Part shown: positions 15,886-25,949 of the stretch, piece after piece | Layout: every line of letters begins with the position of its first letter | Numbering within the stretch: position 1 is the stretch's first letter | NCBI GenBank assembly: GCA_900468065.1 | Contig: UBTA01000034.1 | Span: 1-52,366 of the forward strand | DNA length: 52,366 bases | Reading direction: 5' to 3' | From: Hyphomicrobiales bacterium | Lineage (GTDB): Bacteria > Pseudomonadota > Alphaproteobacteria > Rhizobiales > Rhizobiaceae | Made by a program: the position numbers and the translations under genes | Notes under the pieces: model-generated | Told to the model about the DNA's origin: nothing | Database searches by the model: none | The model's input: only the letters and a program-made list of their open reading frames with translations

Positions 15886-17652
15886 CTATATCGGCCAGGC
15901 AAGCAAGAGCATCGGTACGCTGACAAGGAGAACGATTATTGAAAGGGGGAGACCCAGACGGGCGTAGTCCCCGAAGCGATACCCGCCCGGTCCCATCACC
16001 AGAGTATTGCACTGGTGACCGATCGGGGTCAGAAAGTCGCAGCCGGCCCCGATGGCGACAGCCATCAAGAACGCATCCGGTTGAAAGCCAAGCTTCTCCG
16101 CGAATGTCGCGGCAATGGGCGCCATGACCAGTACTGTTGCGGCGTTATTGAGGAATGGCGTGACCGCCATGGCTGCGACCAGGATGAGTGCAAGAGCCCC
16201 ATAAGGTGGCAGCATCTCCGCGGTTCGAGACAATAGGTCCGCAATCACGTCGGTCGTTCCGGTCGTCTTTAGTGCGTCACTGATCGGGATCAGAGCGGCA
16301 AGCATAATGAGAATAGGGGCATCCAGATGGCTGTAAACGTCGCGGAGAAGAACTGATCCGGTTACAACCATCAGGAAGGCGGCTGCGAAGAACGCGATGG
16401 CTACGGGCACACCACCGAACGCGGTCGCACCCATCGTAGCGACAAGAATTAGAACGGGCACTAGGCCGTTACGAGCACTTCCGAGCTTTACGTTGCGTTC
16501 CACCAACGGCAGGCAGCCCCATTCGCTTAGCAGATCAGGCAATCTTTGCAGGTCACCCTGCAAAACAACGACATCACCGTTGCGGATCTTGATCTCGCCC
16601 AAGCGCTCCGTAAACCGTTTGTCACGTCGGCTCACCGCCAAAAGGTTCAGACCGGTATTCTCAAATAGCGCGACGTCCTTGGCACTCAAGCCAATCAAGC
16701 GAGAGTGCTCGCCAACGATCGCTTCGACGGTATTCAAAAGCTCGCCGTTTGATGTTTCCGGTGTCCGGTTAGAAAGGCGCAGTTTACCTTCGCTGACGAT
16801 CCTGTCGAGTGCGGCCTGCTCGCCTTCAATAATGAGCAGATCTCCATCCTTTAGCATCATGTCCGGAAGCGGTTTCCGCCGAGCGCCTCCTTCAGTGATT
16901 ATTCCTGTGACCATCGCGTCGCCGCCAGCGGGCTTTTGTAGCCAGCTAATCGATTGTCCAACCGCGACAGATGGCGCGGTGACACGCGCCTCCGTCGTGT
17001 AGTTCTTGATCTTCACCGCCTCATCCAGCGAGGTCTCTTCACGGACGCGCTCGGGCAAGAGCCGGTAGCAGGTGGCCAGGAATAGGAGGCCGACGACGGC
17101 GAGGGACGCGCCAACGGGTGTGTAGTCGAACATCGTAAACGGCTGGCCGGTGATTTCCTCACGCACGCGGGAGACGATAATATTGGGTGAGGTACCAATC
17201 TGTGTCATTAGACCACCAAGCAGCGAGGCAAATGCCATTGGCATGAGAAACATCGACGGCGATACGCGAGACTTGCGCGCCATGTGGATCGCCACCGGGA
17301 TCATAATCGCCAGCGCGCCGATATTCTTTATGAATGCAGACAGAATGGCGACAATAACAACAAGTATTATAAGCTGCGTTCGGGGGCCACGTCTCTCAGG
17401 CGAAAGTCTGCGAAGGGCAATGTCCATAATGCCAGAGCGTGAGATTGCCGCGCTGACGATCAAGGCGCTTCCCACGATAATCACAATGTCGTCCGCGAAC
17501 CCGGAGAAGGCCTTTTTCGCAGGCACGATACCGACAAGAACGGCGGCGAGAAGTGAGCCTGCGGCGACGACGTCGTATCGGTAGCGTCCCCATACGAAAG
17601 CCCCCATCATCAGAGCAATGATGAGAAGGGAAAGCCATTGATCCATGCGCAT
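15886..17652 (-). CDS. SLC13-family permease with TrkA-C domains (anion/Na+ symporter-like)
   Basis: A 588-residue inner-membrane protein with two hydrophobic halves (residues 1-205 and 385-588, about ten segments) around a central soluble part carrying two TrkA-C-like regions (GDLLIIEGEQAALDRIVSEG and GDVVVLQGDLQRLPDLLSEW). Signature loops include MTQIGTSPNIIVS in the first half and FLNNAATVLVMAPIA then CDFLTPIGHQCNTLVMGPGG in the second, as in the YfbS/SdcS-type SLC13 subgroup. Such proteins usually move sulfate, dicarboxylate or similar anions with Na+, but the substrate cannot be read from sequence. It heads a two-gene unit with DUF2270. It is intact although its neighbours are decayed. 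Confidence 0.9.
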   Translation of the reverse strand: MRMDQWLSLLIIALMMGAFVWGRYRYDVVAAGSLLAAVLVGIVPAKKAFSGFADDIVIIVGSALIVSAAISRSGIMDIALRRLSPERRGPRTQLIILVVIVAILSAFIKNIGALAIMIPVAIHMARKSRVSPSMFLMPMAFASLLGGLMTQIGTSPNIIVSRVREEITGQPFTMFDYTPVGASLAVVGLLFLATCYRLLPERVREETSLDEAVKIKNYTTEARVTAPSVAVGQSISWLQKPAGGDAMVTGIITEGGARRKPLPDMMLKDGDLLIIEGEQAALDRIVSEGKLRLSNRTPETSNGELLNTVEAIVGEHSRLIGLSAKDVALFENTGLNLLAVSRRDKRFTERLGEIKIRNGDVVVLQGDLQRLPDLLSEWGCLPLVERNVKLGSARNGLVPVLILVATMGATAFGGVPVAIAFFAAAFLMVVTGSVLLRDVYSHLDAPILIMLAALIPISDALKTTGTTDVIADLLSRTAEMLPPYGALALILVAAMAVTPFLNNAATVLVMAPIAATFAEKLGFQPDAFLMAVAIGAGCDFLTPIGHQCNTLVMGPGGYRFGDYARLGLPLSIIVLLVSVPMLLLAWPI

Positions 17653-17859
17653 GTTTCAAATCCGGTTAATGCTCGTTAAATTTTCAGGCGGAAGAAGGAT
17701 GTATAAGTAAATACGATTTCTAAGCCTTCCGTCGCTTGCTGACCTGACTGACGCGACAATGAAGCTTCCATCACAACCATTTCGCCCGAAGGGGAACCTT
17801 ATTTCACCGGTCAATATACACGGCGCCGGGACTCTCGGCGTGGCGCCACCGGGTCCAAT

Positions 17860-18069
17860 TCACCCAAAAGAAACCTCATTTACGGTTCTGTTAATATCCT
17901 GATCTCGATGCTCTTGTGTCCTCAATGACGATGCCAAGAAACTATCGATCTCCGTTCGTAGTGCGCCTAACCGATTGATATGACGTCGAGCCTGTTGAAT
18001 ACTGAGTCCGTATTTTTTGGCGAGAGTCTCAGGTGAGTAAATATTCGAATCATTCAGCATTTCAGTCAT
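17860..18069 (-). CDS. Small helix-turn-helix-like protein
   Basis: A 69-residue protein; the ATG at 18069 has a strong AAGGAG site seven bases upstream, while the longer frame lacks one. The N-terminal part (SPETLAKKYGLSIQQARRHI) looks like a helix-turn-helix and is followed by a helical tail ending NRTVNEVSFG. Similar short proteins occur as orphan genes in Rhizobium. It could bind DNA, but no target is evident. The roughly 200-base gap to the SLC13 gene shows nothing else. Confidence 0.5.
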   Translation of the reverse strand: MTEMLNDSNIYSPETLAKKYGLSIQQARRHINRLGALRTEIDSFLASSLRTQEHRDQDINRTVNEVSFG

Positions 18070-18531
18070 ATACGACTCCTTCACAGAGTGAACCCGCAAG
18101 AGCGATGGTATGTTCCACGTATTTACGACGAGCCGTGTCGCGCCGCCTTAAGGCTGACTAGCGCGGTGAAATGGCAACGTTCCGTCCCGAGTTTGTCCAA
18201 CTGCGCCTCAAAACGACTTGGTGATAAAGTTCCATTGTGAAGTTCCCGCGCGTCATGCCCCCGAGGCCCAAAGCGATTTGCATAGCGCTGTTTCCCGAGG
18301 ACTGGGAGGCGTAATAGTCGGGAGAGCGCCAATCCTTCGATGCGACTTGATCATCACCAATATGCTACTGGCGGGCATGCGGCGAAAACGAGCTAAAAAT
18401 TGATCTGCATCAAGAGGCCCTTGTTGCAGTAGAGGTATCTGGTGCGCTCACGGGAAATCGGCGGGGGACCCTGCCTGTGGACGCGGTCGTGAGCGTAAGA
18501 TCAGTAAGAGAAGGACGGCCAACTGGGGGAT
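18070..18531. other. 462 bases without a recognised gene
   Basis: Short open frames occur on both strands (for example 18123-18332 minus, 18218-18403 plus) without ribosome binding sites or family resemblance. The stretch should hold the divergent promoters of the small HTH gene and the hydrolase pseudogene, but no clear promoter boxes were identified. Confidence 0.4.
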
Positions 18532-19320
18532 ATGAAAGGAACGGTTTCAATCACAACTGCGGTCAGTACGTGTCGGTCGACGGGGCCGATCTCTATGTCG
18601 AGATCAAGGGCAATGAGACGGGACACCCACTGGTCCTCCTGCCTGGCGGGCTCGGCACCATTGAGGACTTCAATCCCATCCTGTCCAATCTCGCTCTGGA
18701 TTATCGCCTGATCGGTATCGACAGCCGGGACAGGGGAAGTCAACTCTCGGGTCCGAAAAGCTCACCTACCGGCGGATAGAGCAAGATGTTGCGGCAGTTT
18801 TGCGTCGACTCGACCTTGGTCCTGTCACGCTGATCGGCCATAGCGATGGTGGTATTGCCGCGCTACGTCTGGCTGTCGCGAATGACACCCCGATCGACAA
18901 GGTGGTAACGATCGGTGCGCACTGGATTCTGCGTGAGGATTACCCGATCCACGAGATGTACAAGGGGATGATAGCGCAAAGCTGGCGCAAGATGTTCTCC
19001 GAGGGGGGCGTGACATATCGCTCTCTCAACCCGGTGCCGGATTTTGACCCCATCACGCGCGATATAGTGGATCTCTGGCTGGATTCGAGCGCGGATAGCT
19101 ATCCCGGGGAGACGGTTCGCGAGATCGGTTGCGATCTCCTTGTCATCCGGGCCGATGACGACATGCTGGTGTCGCGAACGACTGCTGTGGAACTCTCAGA
19201 GCGGGTCAATGGTGCAAAACTCATGACCCTTCCTTTCGCCGGCATTCTGCACACGAGGAACAGCCCGAAACGTTGCTCTGGGCCCTGTGGACTTTAATCT
19301 CGTCCAATGAAACCGCGTAG
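18532..19320 (+). pseudogene. Alpha/beta hydrolase with at least three frameshifts
   Basis: The parts make one alpha/beta hydrolase of about 262 residues: YVSVDGADLYVEIKG, PLVLLPGGLGTIEDF (oxyanion region), VTLIGHSDGGIAALRLA (nucleophile elbow GHSDG with the catalytic serine), DLLVIRADDDMLV (acid region) and LPFAGILHTEEQPETLLWAL (catalytic His in the HT position). Three one-base deletions break it: an A near 18541, a G in the run 18733-18736, and a G near 19255. With them repaired the gene starts at the ATG at 18532, after GGGGGAT, and ends at the TAG at 19318-19320. The substrate is unknown. A ClbS/DfsB-like gene follows 15 bases later. Confidence 0.85.
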
Positions 19321-19335
19321 CGCGAGGACGCTTGA

Positions 19336-19848
19336 TTGACTGTACCGCAGAATAAGGATGAATTGCTCCAGGCCATCGAGGTTAGTTTCGAAAGACTTAT
19401 GAAAGAACTTACCGAAATGCCGTTGGACCTGGTGAGCGACCCGGTCATGGAGGGACATGTTAAGGGAACATGGATGAGTGTCGCCAATCTGCTGGCTTAC
19501 CTTGTGGGCTGGAACGAACTGGTGCTAAAATGGCTGGATCACGACGTGGTTGGCGAGGCGATCGACTTTCCCGAGACGGGTTTCAAATGGAACGAGTTGG
19601 GCCTGCTCGCTCAGAAATTCTATCGCGATTACCAGGATGTCCCGTATCCTCAACTTATCGAGCGTCTCCAATCTGCCAAGATCCGTATCGTCTTGCTGAT
19701 CGCCTCTTGTGATGATGAAGATCTTTACGGCAAACCCTGGTACGGTAAATGGACCATGGGCCGTATGATTCAGTTCAATACTTCATCCCCATATGACAAC
19801 GCGCGGGGTCGGTTGCGAAAGTGGCTTAAAAATTTCGATCAGTATTAG
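19336..19848 (+). CDS. ClbS/DfsB family four-helix-bundle protein
   Basis: A 170-residue protein matching the ClbS/DfsB (DUF1706) family from end to end: VPQNKDELLQAIEVSFERLM, EGHVKGTWMSVANLLAYLVG, DFPETGFKWNELGLLAQKFY and PWYGKWTMGRMIQFNTSSPY, then NARGRLRKW. It starts with a TTG at 19336 after GAGG; no ATG fits the family start. ClbS from colibactin-producing E. coli is a cyclopropane hydrolase that protects cells from colibactin; most relatives have unknown substrates, and some are DinB-like metal or thiol enzymes. It is 15 bases after the hydrolase pseudogene and 187 before ackA-pduL. Confidence 0.85.
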   Translation: MTVPQNKDELLQAIEVSFERLMKELTEMPLDLVSDPVMEGHVKGTWMSVANLLAYLVGWNELVLKWLDHDVVGEAIDFPETGFKWNELGLLAQKFYRDYQDVPYPQLIERLQSAKIRIVLLIASCDDEDLYGKPWYGKWTMGRMIQFNTSSPYDNARGRLRKWLKNFDQY

Positions 19849-20034
19849 CCCGATCGCAAGGCGTTATCGCCCTATCAATGATTGGTATCGGACGTTGTTG
19901 GAGGAACATATCCTAAAGGGCGACTATCCCGTCGAGAAAGGTTGGAGGATCGGTCACGAGCTGTCGTGATTACATCAGGGGGGAAGCGGTTTCGCCCTCG
20001 ATACTGCTTAAGGCAAACTCCTGAAAGGTGTTCT

Positions 20035-21831
20035 GTGAAAATACTTGTGTTGAACTGCGGCAGCTCCAGCCTGAAAGTCGGCGTTTTCGAGATTGCCGAA
20101 AAGTCCACGGAAATCTTCAAAGCGACTTACGAGAAATTTGAGGCCGGATGCTGTTCCTATAAGATTACCCAGGGTGCTGCGGTAGAAACTGGACAAGCGC
20201 CACTTGGCGACATTGGCGCCGCCCTGGTTGCTCTTCCGCAAATTCTTGATGGCCATCACGTAACCAAACTGGACGCGATTGGCCACCGTATCGTGCACGG
20301 GGGCGAAAAGTTCCGAACCACAGCGATCCTTGACGAATCGACGATTGCGGCGATCGAGGCGCTAACGCCGTTGGCGCCGTTACACAATCCCGCAAATCTG
20401 CTGGCTGTGCGCATTGCGAAGGAGGTCTGGCCGAGCCTGTCTCAGGTCGCGGTCTTCGACACCTCATTCCATAGCACCAATCCGCCACGCGCGACGACTT
20501 ACGCCGTGCCGAAGGCTTGGCGCGATGCCGGTCTGCGGCGTTTTGGGTTTCATGGCACGTCGCACAAGTATGTCGCGATCCGGGCCGCTGAGGAGATAGG
20601 CGTGCCGCTGCGTGAGCTCAAGATCGTGAGCGTGCATCTTGGCAACGGTGCCAGTGTCTGCGCGGTCAACCGTGGAGAGAGCATCGACACATCGATGGGC
20701 ATGACACCACTTGAAGGATTGGTGATGGGAACGCGCTCCGGCGACGTTGACCCGGGCCTGTTTGGATTTTTGTCGCGGCAACATGGCCTCTCAATAACGG
20801 AGGTTGAGGAGGCTCTCTATTCGCAGAGCGGGCTGAAGGGACTAACGGGCTCATCCGACATGCGCGATGTCGAAGATCGGGCCGGCAAAGGTGACACCGA
20901 AGCACAGCTTGCCATCGAATTGTTCGCCTATCGCGCCCGGAAATACATTGGCGCCTATGCGGCGGCGATGGGCGGCCTTGATGCGGTCGTCTTCACGGGA
21001 GGCATCGGCGAGAACTCCCCGTCAATGCGTCGGCGCATCTGTGATGGACTGGAGTTCATGGGTTTACGGCTTGACCATGATCGAAACCAGTTTGTCGAAC
21101 TCGCCAACCACGCCGCACCGCAGATCCAGGCGTATGGCGCCAGGGTGCGGGTCATCGTCACTGAGACTGCCGAGCAATTGATGATCGCCCGCGAGACGGC
21201 CGCCGCTTTGGCGCCGAAGGCAACAGTGCCTGAACCGATCCCTGTCGCGGTATCGGCCCGCCACGTTCACCTGTCCCGACCGGCGGTCGAGGCCCTGTTT
21301 GGTCCCGGATACCACCTGACGCCCGCCACTCCGCTGCGCCAGCCAGGTCAATGGGCCGCGCGTGAACGCATCACGCTAGAGGGGCCTAAAGGTTGTTTGG
21401 AGCGCGTCGCCATTCTCGGCCCCGAGCGTCCCCGGACGCAGATCGAAGTTTCGAGAACGGACGGCTTCGCGCTCGGTATTGATGCGCCCGTTCGCGACAG
21501 TGGAAAACTCGACGGAACTCCAACGGTTCGCCTCATCGGACCTGTCGCTAGCCTCAACACCGATGGACTGATTGTGGCCGCCCGGCACATCCATACGAAC
21601 CCGGATGATGCGAGACGCCTGGGCCTTGCGGACGGTATGCTCGTGGACGTTCATATAGGCGATGAAGAGCGCGGGCTGGTGTTTGGTAAGACCCTCATCC
21701 GCGTCAGCGATAATGCCCTAACCGAGATGCATATCGACACGGATGAGGCAAACGCCGCCGACATCCGCGTCAGCGGCGAAGGATCGCTGGTTTCCGATCT
21801 TCGCGCCGTCGCAATGGCGAACAGAGACTAG
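20035..21831 (+). CDS. ackA: Acetate kinase fused to PduL-type phosphotransacylase
   Basis: A 598-residue fusion. Residues 1 to about 400 are an acetate kinase: VLNCGSSSLKVG at the start, GHRIVHGG, VFDTSFHSTNPP, FGFHGTSHKYV, VSVHLGNGASVCAV, SMGMTPLEGLVMGTRSGDVD, FTGGIGENS. Residues about 403-598 are a complete PduL phosphate acyltransferase with both zinc-site motifs (VSARHVHLS, AARHIHTN) and the EMHIDTDEANAAD ending. AckA makes ATP and acetate from acetyl-phosphate; PduL exchanges acetyl-phosphate and acetyl-CoA. The GTG at 20035 is chosen because AckA similarity starts there after AAAGG. The phosphoketolase gene, which makes acetyl-phosphate, begins 243 bases downstream, so one chain links that product to both acetate/ATP and acetyl-CoA. 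The frame is intact. Confidence 0.92.
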   Translation: MKILVLNCGSSSLKVGVFEIAEKSTEIFKATYEKFEAGCCSYKITQGAAVETGQAPLGDIGAALVALPQILDGHHVTKLDAIGHRIVHGGEKFRTTAILDESTIAAIEALTPLAPLHNPANLLAVRIAKEVWPSLSQVAVFDTSFHSTNPPRATTYAVPKAWRDAGLRRFGFHGTSHKYVAIRAAEEIGVPLRELKIVSVHLGNGASVCAVNRGESIDTSMGMTPLEGLVMGTRSGDVDPGLFGFLSRQHGLSITEVEEALYSQSGLKGLTGSSDMRDVEDRAGKGDTEAQLAIELFAYRARKYIGAYAAAMGGLDAVVFTGGIGENSPSMRRRICDGLEFMGLRLDHDRNQFVELANHAAPQIQAYGARVRVIVTETAEQLMIARETAAALAPKATVPEPIPVAVSARHVHLSRPAVEALFGPGYHLTPATPLRQPGQWAARERITLEGPKGCLERVAILGPERPRTQIEVSRTDGFALGIDAPVRDSGKLDGTPTVRLIGPVASLNTDGLIVAARHIHTNPDDARRLGLADGMLVDVHIGDEERGLVFGKTLIRVSDNALTEMHIDTDEANAADIRVSGEGSLVSDLRAVAMANRD

Positions 21832-22074
21832 CGGGTATGTCGCAGGTTTGCTGGTCGCTTGTCGAAACAACCGGCACGCTGAAGACGCTCGTCGGCTATG
21901 CGACCCTTAGCAGCGAGTTTTATGTCTGTCCCCTCGGCATTCGTCGCTGGCGAATGGACCCAAGGTCTTCCTGATGCGTTGGTGTCGATAAATACGGCAA
22001 GAACGGTGCTTCGACTTCGCAGCCGAATCCGCCCTCAGTACAAAACTTACTAGGTCTGCGATCCAGGAGACAAT

Positions 22075-24486
22075 ATGAGCGATCCTCTGAAGCAAGAAAT
22101 TGAATCTAAATGGCTTTCTCAACGCGCATTGCATGACATCGACGCGTACTGGAGGGCGGCAAATTATCTGACGATCGGCCAGATATACTTGATGGACAAT
22201 CCACTGTTGCGCGAACCCCTTCGGCTAGAGCATGTCAAACCAAGGCTGCTGGGCCATTGGGGTACATCGCCGGGCCTAAGCTTCATCTACGCACATTTGA
22301 ACCGCGTCATCCGAGCCCGTGACGAGGACATCATCTACGTCTGTGGGCCTGGCCATGGCGGCCCGGCAATGGTCGCCAATACCTATCTCGAAGGCACGTA
22401 TAGCGAACTCTATCCAGACATCACGCTTGATGAGGCGGGAATGCGAAAACTATTCCGACAGTTTTCGTTTCCAGGTGGCATACCGAGCCATGCAGCGCCG
22501 GATGTTCCCGGATCTATCCATGAGGGCGGCGAACTCGGCTATGCACTTTCACATGCCTTTGGCGCGGCTTTTGACAATCCGGACCTCATCGTCGCCTGCG
22601 TGGTCGGCGATGGAGAAGCCGAAACCGGTCCCTTGGCGGCCGCCTGGCATTCGAACAAATTCTTGAACCCTGCGCGGGATGGCGCCGTTTTGCCGATCCT
22701 GCATTTGAATGGCTATAAAATCGCCAATCCGACCATCTTGGCGCGCATACCCGAGGACGAGCTGCGCGCTCTATTCATCGGCTACGGCTATGAGCCGCTC
22801 TTTGTCGAAGGGCACGATCCTGCATTGATGCATGAGAGAATGGCCATTGTTCTCGAGCAGGCGATCAGCAAAATTCATGATATTCAGAATACTGCGCGGG
22901 GCAGATCTAAACAGGCCTCACGTCCCAAGTGGCCGATGATCGTCTTGCGTAGCCCGAAGGGCTGGACCGGCCCGAAAGAGGTCGATGGCCTGAAGACCGA
23001 AGGGTTCTGGCGGTCGCATCAGGTACCGCTGTCGGGGATCGCGGAAAATCCGGATCATCTGAGGCTATTAGAAGAATGGCTGAGAAGCTATCGGCCAGAC
23101 GAGCTGTTTGACGTGACAGGTGCTCCTTTGGCATTAATCCGGGAAACGGCGCCGCAAGGGCTGCGTCGGATGAGCGCTAACCCACATGCAAATGGTGGTC
23201 TTTTGCGCAAATCCCTCGATCTTCCCGATCTGCACGATCATGCAGTAACGGCCGGGCAGCCAGGCTCCATGAAAGCCGAATCCACAAAAGCAATGGGAGA
23301 TTTCCTGTGCGCTGTGATGGAGCTTAACGACACCGCCAAGAACTTCCGCATTGTCGGTCCCGACGAAACGGCGTCCAACCGGCTACAGGATGTCTTTCGG
23401 GTGACAGAACGCGCGTGGATGGAGACAATCCTCCCGGAAGACGTTCATCTTGGGCGCGACGGCAGAGTTTTGGAAATTCTATCCGAGCATACCTGCCAGG
23501 GCTGGCTGGAAGGTTACCTCCTCACCGGGCGGCACGGGCTTTTTTCCTGCTACGAGGCGTTCATTCACATCGTCGATTCGATGTTCAATCAGCACGCGAA
23601 GTGGCTGGATGCGTGCCAGGAAATTCCATGGCGCAGACCTATCTCGTCGCTGAATTATTTGCTGTCGAGCCATGTTTGGCATCAGGAACACAATGGTTTC
23701 AGTCACCAAGATCCAGGGTTTATCGATGTCGCCCTCAACAAAAAAGCTGACGTCGTACGAGTCTACCTGCCGCCGGATGCCAACACTCTGCTCTGCGTGA
23801 CGGATCATGTCCTGCGCACGTGGAATCGCATCAACATCATCGTCGCGGGCAAGCCACCGTCGTGGCAGTGGCTGTCCATGGACAAGGCGATCGTTCATTG
23901 CCGGGCGGGAATTGGCATCTGGGATTGGGCTTCGACGAAGAGCGGAAGCGAACCCGACGTGGTGTTGGCGTGTGCCGGTGACGTTCCCACGCTGGAAACG
24001 CTTGCCGCAGTGCAGATCCTCAAGGAGGTTGCTCCGGATCTGGCTATCCGGTTCATCAACGTCGTGGATTTGATGACACTGCAGCCAAAAGAGTATCATC
24101 CGCATGGCCTCTCAGACAAGCAGTTCGACGCGCTGTTTACCACCGACAAGCCAGTCATCTTCGCCTATCATGGCTATCCCTGGACGATCCACCGTCTCAC
24201 CTATCGCCGGACCAATCACCAGAACTTCCATGTGCGAGGCTACAACGAGGAAGGCACGACGACGACGCCCTTCGACATGACCGTTCTGAACGGTCTAGAC
24301 CGCTACCATATCGTGCACAGCGTACTTGACTTTGTGCCGGAACTGAAAAGCACCCGCATCGGATTGAAACAACTGATGGACAGCAAGCTGCTTGAGCACC
24401 GCGCATTTATTCACGCGCACGGTCAAGACATGCCGGAAATCCGAGATTGGCAGTGGGTGGATGGGCGCGCGTCGATAAGTGGCTGA
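22075..24486 (+). CDS. xfp: Phosphoketolase (xylulose-5-phosphate/fructose-6-phosphate)
   Basis: An 803-residue thiamine-diphosphate enzyme, full family length (about 790-820). It splits xylulose 5-phosphate, and often fructose 6-phosphate, with phosphate to acetyl-phosphate plus glyceraldehyde 3-phosphate or erythrose 4-phosphate. Motifs: [38 protein letters not shown], the ThDP motif [20 protein letters not shown] (near residues 175-195), [31 protein letters not shown] and [19 protein letters not shown]. The ATG at 22075 follows CCAGGAGACAAT. The gene is intact and follows ackA-pduL, completing a sugar-phosphate to acetyl-phosphate bypass independent of pyruvate. Confidence 0.95.
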   Translation: MSDPLKQEIESKWLSQRALHDIDAYWRAANYLTIGQIYLMDNPLLREPLRLEHVKPRLLGHWGTSPGLSFIYAHLNRVIRARDEDIIYVCGPGHGGPAMVANTYLEGTYSELYPDITLDEAGMRKLFRQFSFPGGIPSHAAPDVPGSIHEGGELGYALSHAFGAAFDNPDLIVACVVGDGEAETGPLAAAWHSNKFLNPARDGAVLPILHLNGYKIANPTILARIPEDELRALFIGYGYEPLFVEGHDPALMHERMAIVLEQAISKIHDIQNTARGRSKQASRPKWPMIVLRSPKGWTGPKEVDGLKTEGFWRSHQVPLSGIAENPDHLRLLEEWLRSYRPDELFDVTGAPLALIRETAPQGLRRMSANPHANGGLLRKSLDLPDLHDHAVTAGQPGSMKAESTKAMGDFLCAVMELNDTAKNFRIVGPDETASNRLQDVFRVTERAWMETILPEDVHLGRDGRVLEILSEHTCQGWLEGYLLTGRHGLFSCYEAFIHIVDSMFNQHAKWLDACQEIPWRRPISSLNYLLSSHVWHQEHNGFSHQDPGFIDVALNKKADVVRVYLPPDANTLLCVTDHVLRTWNRINIIVAGKPPSWQWLSMDKAIVHCRAGIGIWDWASTKSGSEPDVVLACAGDVPTLETLAAVQILKEVAPDLAIRFINVVDLMTLQPKEYHPHGLSDKQFDALFTTDKPVIFAYHGYPWTIHRLTYRRTNHQNFHVRGYNEEGTTTTPFDMTVLNGLDRYHIVHSVLDFVPELKSTRIGLKQLMDSKLLEHRAFIHAHGQDMPEIRDWQWVDGRASISG

Positions 24487-24788
24487 AGCGCTATTCGGGA
24501 TCGCCCTGTGCATTCGCTGGAATGGACATCTTTTGAGCGCGCCGAAGGGCAAAGAGTGGGAAAGGGCCGCTCGAAATCCCAATGCCGGCAGCTCCCTTCC
24601 ACATTGTGCAGGGGAGCCTGGAGCTGTGCCCTTCAGCCTGATAAGGCACGGCAATGATCACCACGTAAACTCAACACCTCTGCGGATGATGGGAAAGCAG
24701 CCTTTGCATGTAAGCGCCGCACGCGGACCCGTGTGCGTCAGCAAACTGTTTACGTTGTTGCCGACCACGAGCTTCATCTCGGTTTATT
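24487..24788. other. 302 bases without a recognised gene
   Basis: The frame 24479-24868 crosses it but has no start signal and no family match. Just beyond lies a truncated response regulator, so the stretch may contain the lost front of that gene, but no receiver-domain N-terminus can be read in any frame. Confidence 0.4.
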
Positions 24789-25034
24789 TTGCGCAACGGC
24801 GCCTTTACCGACGTTCAGATGCCGGGGACGATGGATGGGATCAAACTGTCTCATTACATCCGGGATAGGTGGCCGCCCGTGAAGTTGATTGTGGCATCAG
24901 GTGCTGCAATCCTTGAAGAGAGCAGTCTGCCTGTGGGAAGCAAGTTCTTCTCAAAGCCTTATGATGACCATACAATCACAGAAATGATGGCTTTTTTGCT
25001 TTCGAGCTCAGCGCCGATTGCTCATGCCGGTTGA
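24789..25034 (+). pseudogene. C-terminal fragment of a single-domain response regulator
   Basis: The frame reads FTDVQMPGTMDGIKLSHYI, RDRWPPVKLIVASGAA and SKFFSKPYDDHTITEMM, which is the second half of a receiver domain: the phospho-aspartate region TDxxMPG, the WPP...ASG beta-4 strand and the KPY active-site lysine. The first two strands, with the DD/ED acidic pocket, are missing. It closely resembles the intact regulator at 26632-27003 (FTDIDMPGSMDGLRL, RDRWPPVHIIVTSG), so the two are probably paralogues. A kinase fragment of the HWE type lies just after it on the other strand. Confidence 0.75.
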
Positions 25035-25096
25035 CTTTCGGCGATCGACGATGGGTAGGCGGTAAGCTAAGGGCGTTTAGGCAGTGTAGTCTGACG

Positions 25097-25310
25097 GCAT
25101 AAACGGACGCAGCTTGGCTGCGGGCCCCACGAACCGAAGCGCTTGGTGGCGGGCGCTGTGACGGCCGCGCCGTCAATTTCTCTCCTTTCGAGAGTGAAAT
25201 CCCCAATTTCCGAGACTGGCCACTCGATCTGCCCGTTGCTCGTGTCGCTCTTAAGAGATCCGTATTTCACGGCATTCGTCGCAAAACGTCCGCCTTGAAG
25301 AGCTGCCAGG
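25097..25310 (-). pseudogene. HWE histidine kinase C-terminal fragment
   Basis: The minus strand reads RFATNAVKYGSLKSDTSNGQ, IEWPVSEIGDFTLERRE and ATKRFGS. This is the N-box and following strand of an HWE-family kinase ATP-binding domain (HELATNAxKYGAL, W-E-GGP, P-x-x-x-GFGS). The family residues do not continue upstream or downstream in the frame, so only about 70 residues remain. The usual GGPPV is degraded to IDGAAV. It lies beside a response-regulator fragment, which suggests that a former kinase/regulator pair was lost here. Confidence 0.6.
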
Positions 25311-25516
25311 CCGTATCAACGCGATTGACGGCTGCGATGGGGGGCGCAAATTTCAGAAGCCACGCAAGCTAGCAAAGTCCTCCTCGCGAGGTGCGTCGAG
25401 AACATCATAAAGCGTAAGAGCTGCTGACCTGTCGGTATGCAATCGAAGCCGGGTCTTAAAGCTGCCGACCTATGGTGATCATCAGCGGAAAGCGAGGCAA
25501 ACCGCCAGCGAGCTCT

Positions 25517-25789
25517 TCAGGCCTTATCGTAGGTGAATGAGGTCAAGAGCGTTGTCACGAAATTACTCGCCTTCTCCTTGACGAGAACTTCAGTCCATTC
25601 GTCCGTACCGCGAAGCATCAGTCCGGTATAAATGCTGTCCACTGCAGCCTCTTCGATGCGCTTTATATGCGCACTGAAGGACGCCTCGTCGCCGGATTTG
25701 TAGAGGTCTCGAACAACCATCCTCAGAATTTCCTGGATGGCGATCTGCCATGCGGTGTTGATGGCTTGAAGTTCGTTGGCTTGGTTCAT
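25517..25789 (-). CDS. Small conserved-looking hypothetical protein
   Basis: A 90-residue helical protein (NELQAINTAWQIAIQEILR, then MVVRDLYKSGDEASFSAHIK) with a GGGGAAACC sequence before the ATG. It looks like a compact helical bundle with a hydrophobic second half (TDEWTEVLVKEKASNFVTTL). No family was recognised. A Rhizobium-type orphan, about 160 bases downstream of the cold-shock gene on the same strand. Confidence 0.5.
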   Translation of the reverse strand: MNQANELQAINTAWQIAIQEILRMVVRDLYKSGDEASFSAHIKRIEEAAVDSIYTGLMLRGTDEWTEVLVKEKASNFVTTLLTSFTYDKA

Positions 25790-25949
25790 AATCGGTTTCC
25801 CCTGTTACGAAAGGCCCATATCACCATCCGACGTGAACCGTGCAGGGCGGTCAGGCACAAAAAAAGGCCAGGCAATCTGCCTGACCTCAATTGGTAGTTT
25901 GCTTTCAACAGTGCCAGTACATCCGTGGTCAAAGGAAAGCAGTTACCGA

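Noticed and set aside
24479..24868. 129-codon frame after xfp
   Set aside because: Overlaps the end of xfp, has no ribosome binding site, and its sequence is not protein-like.
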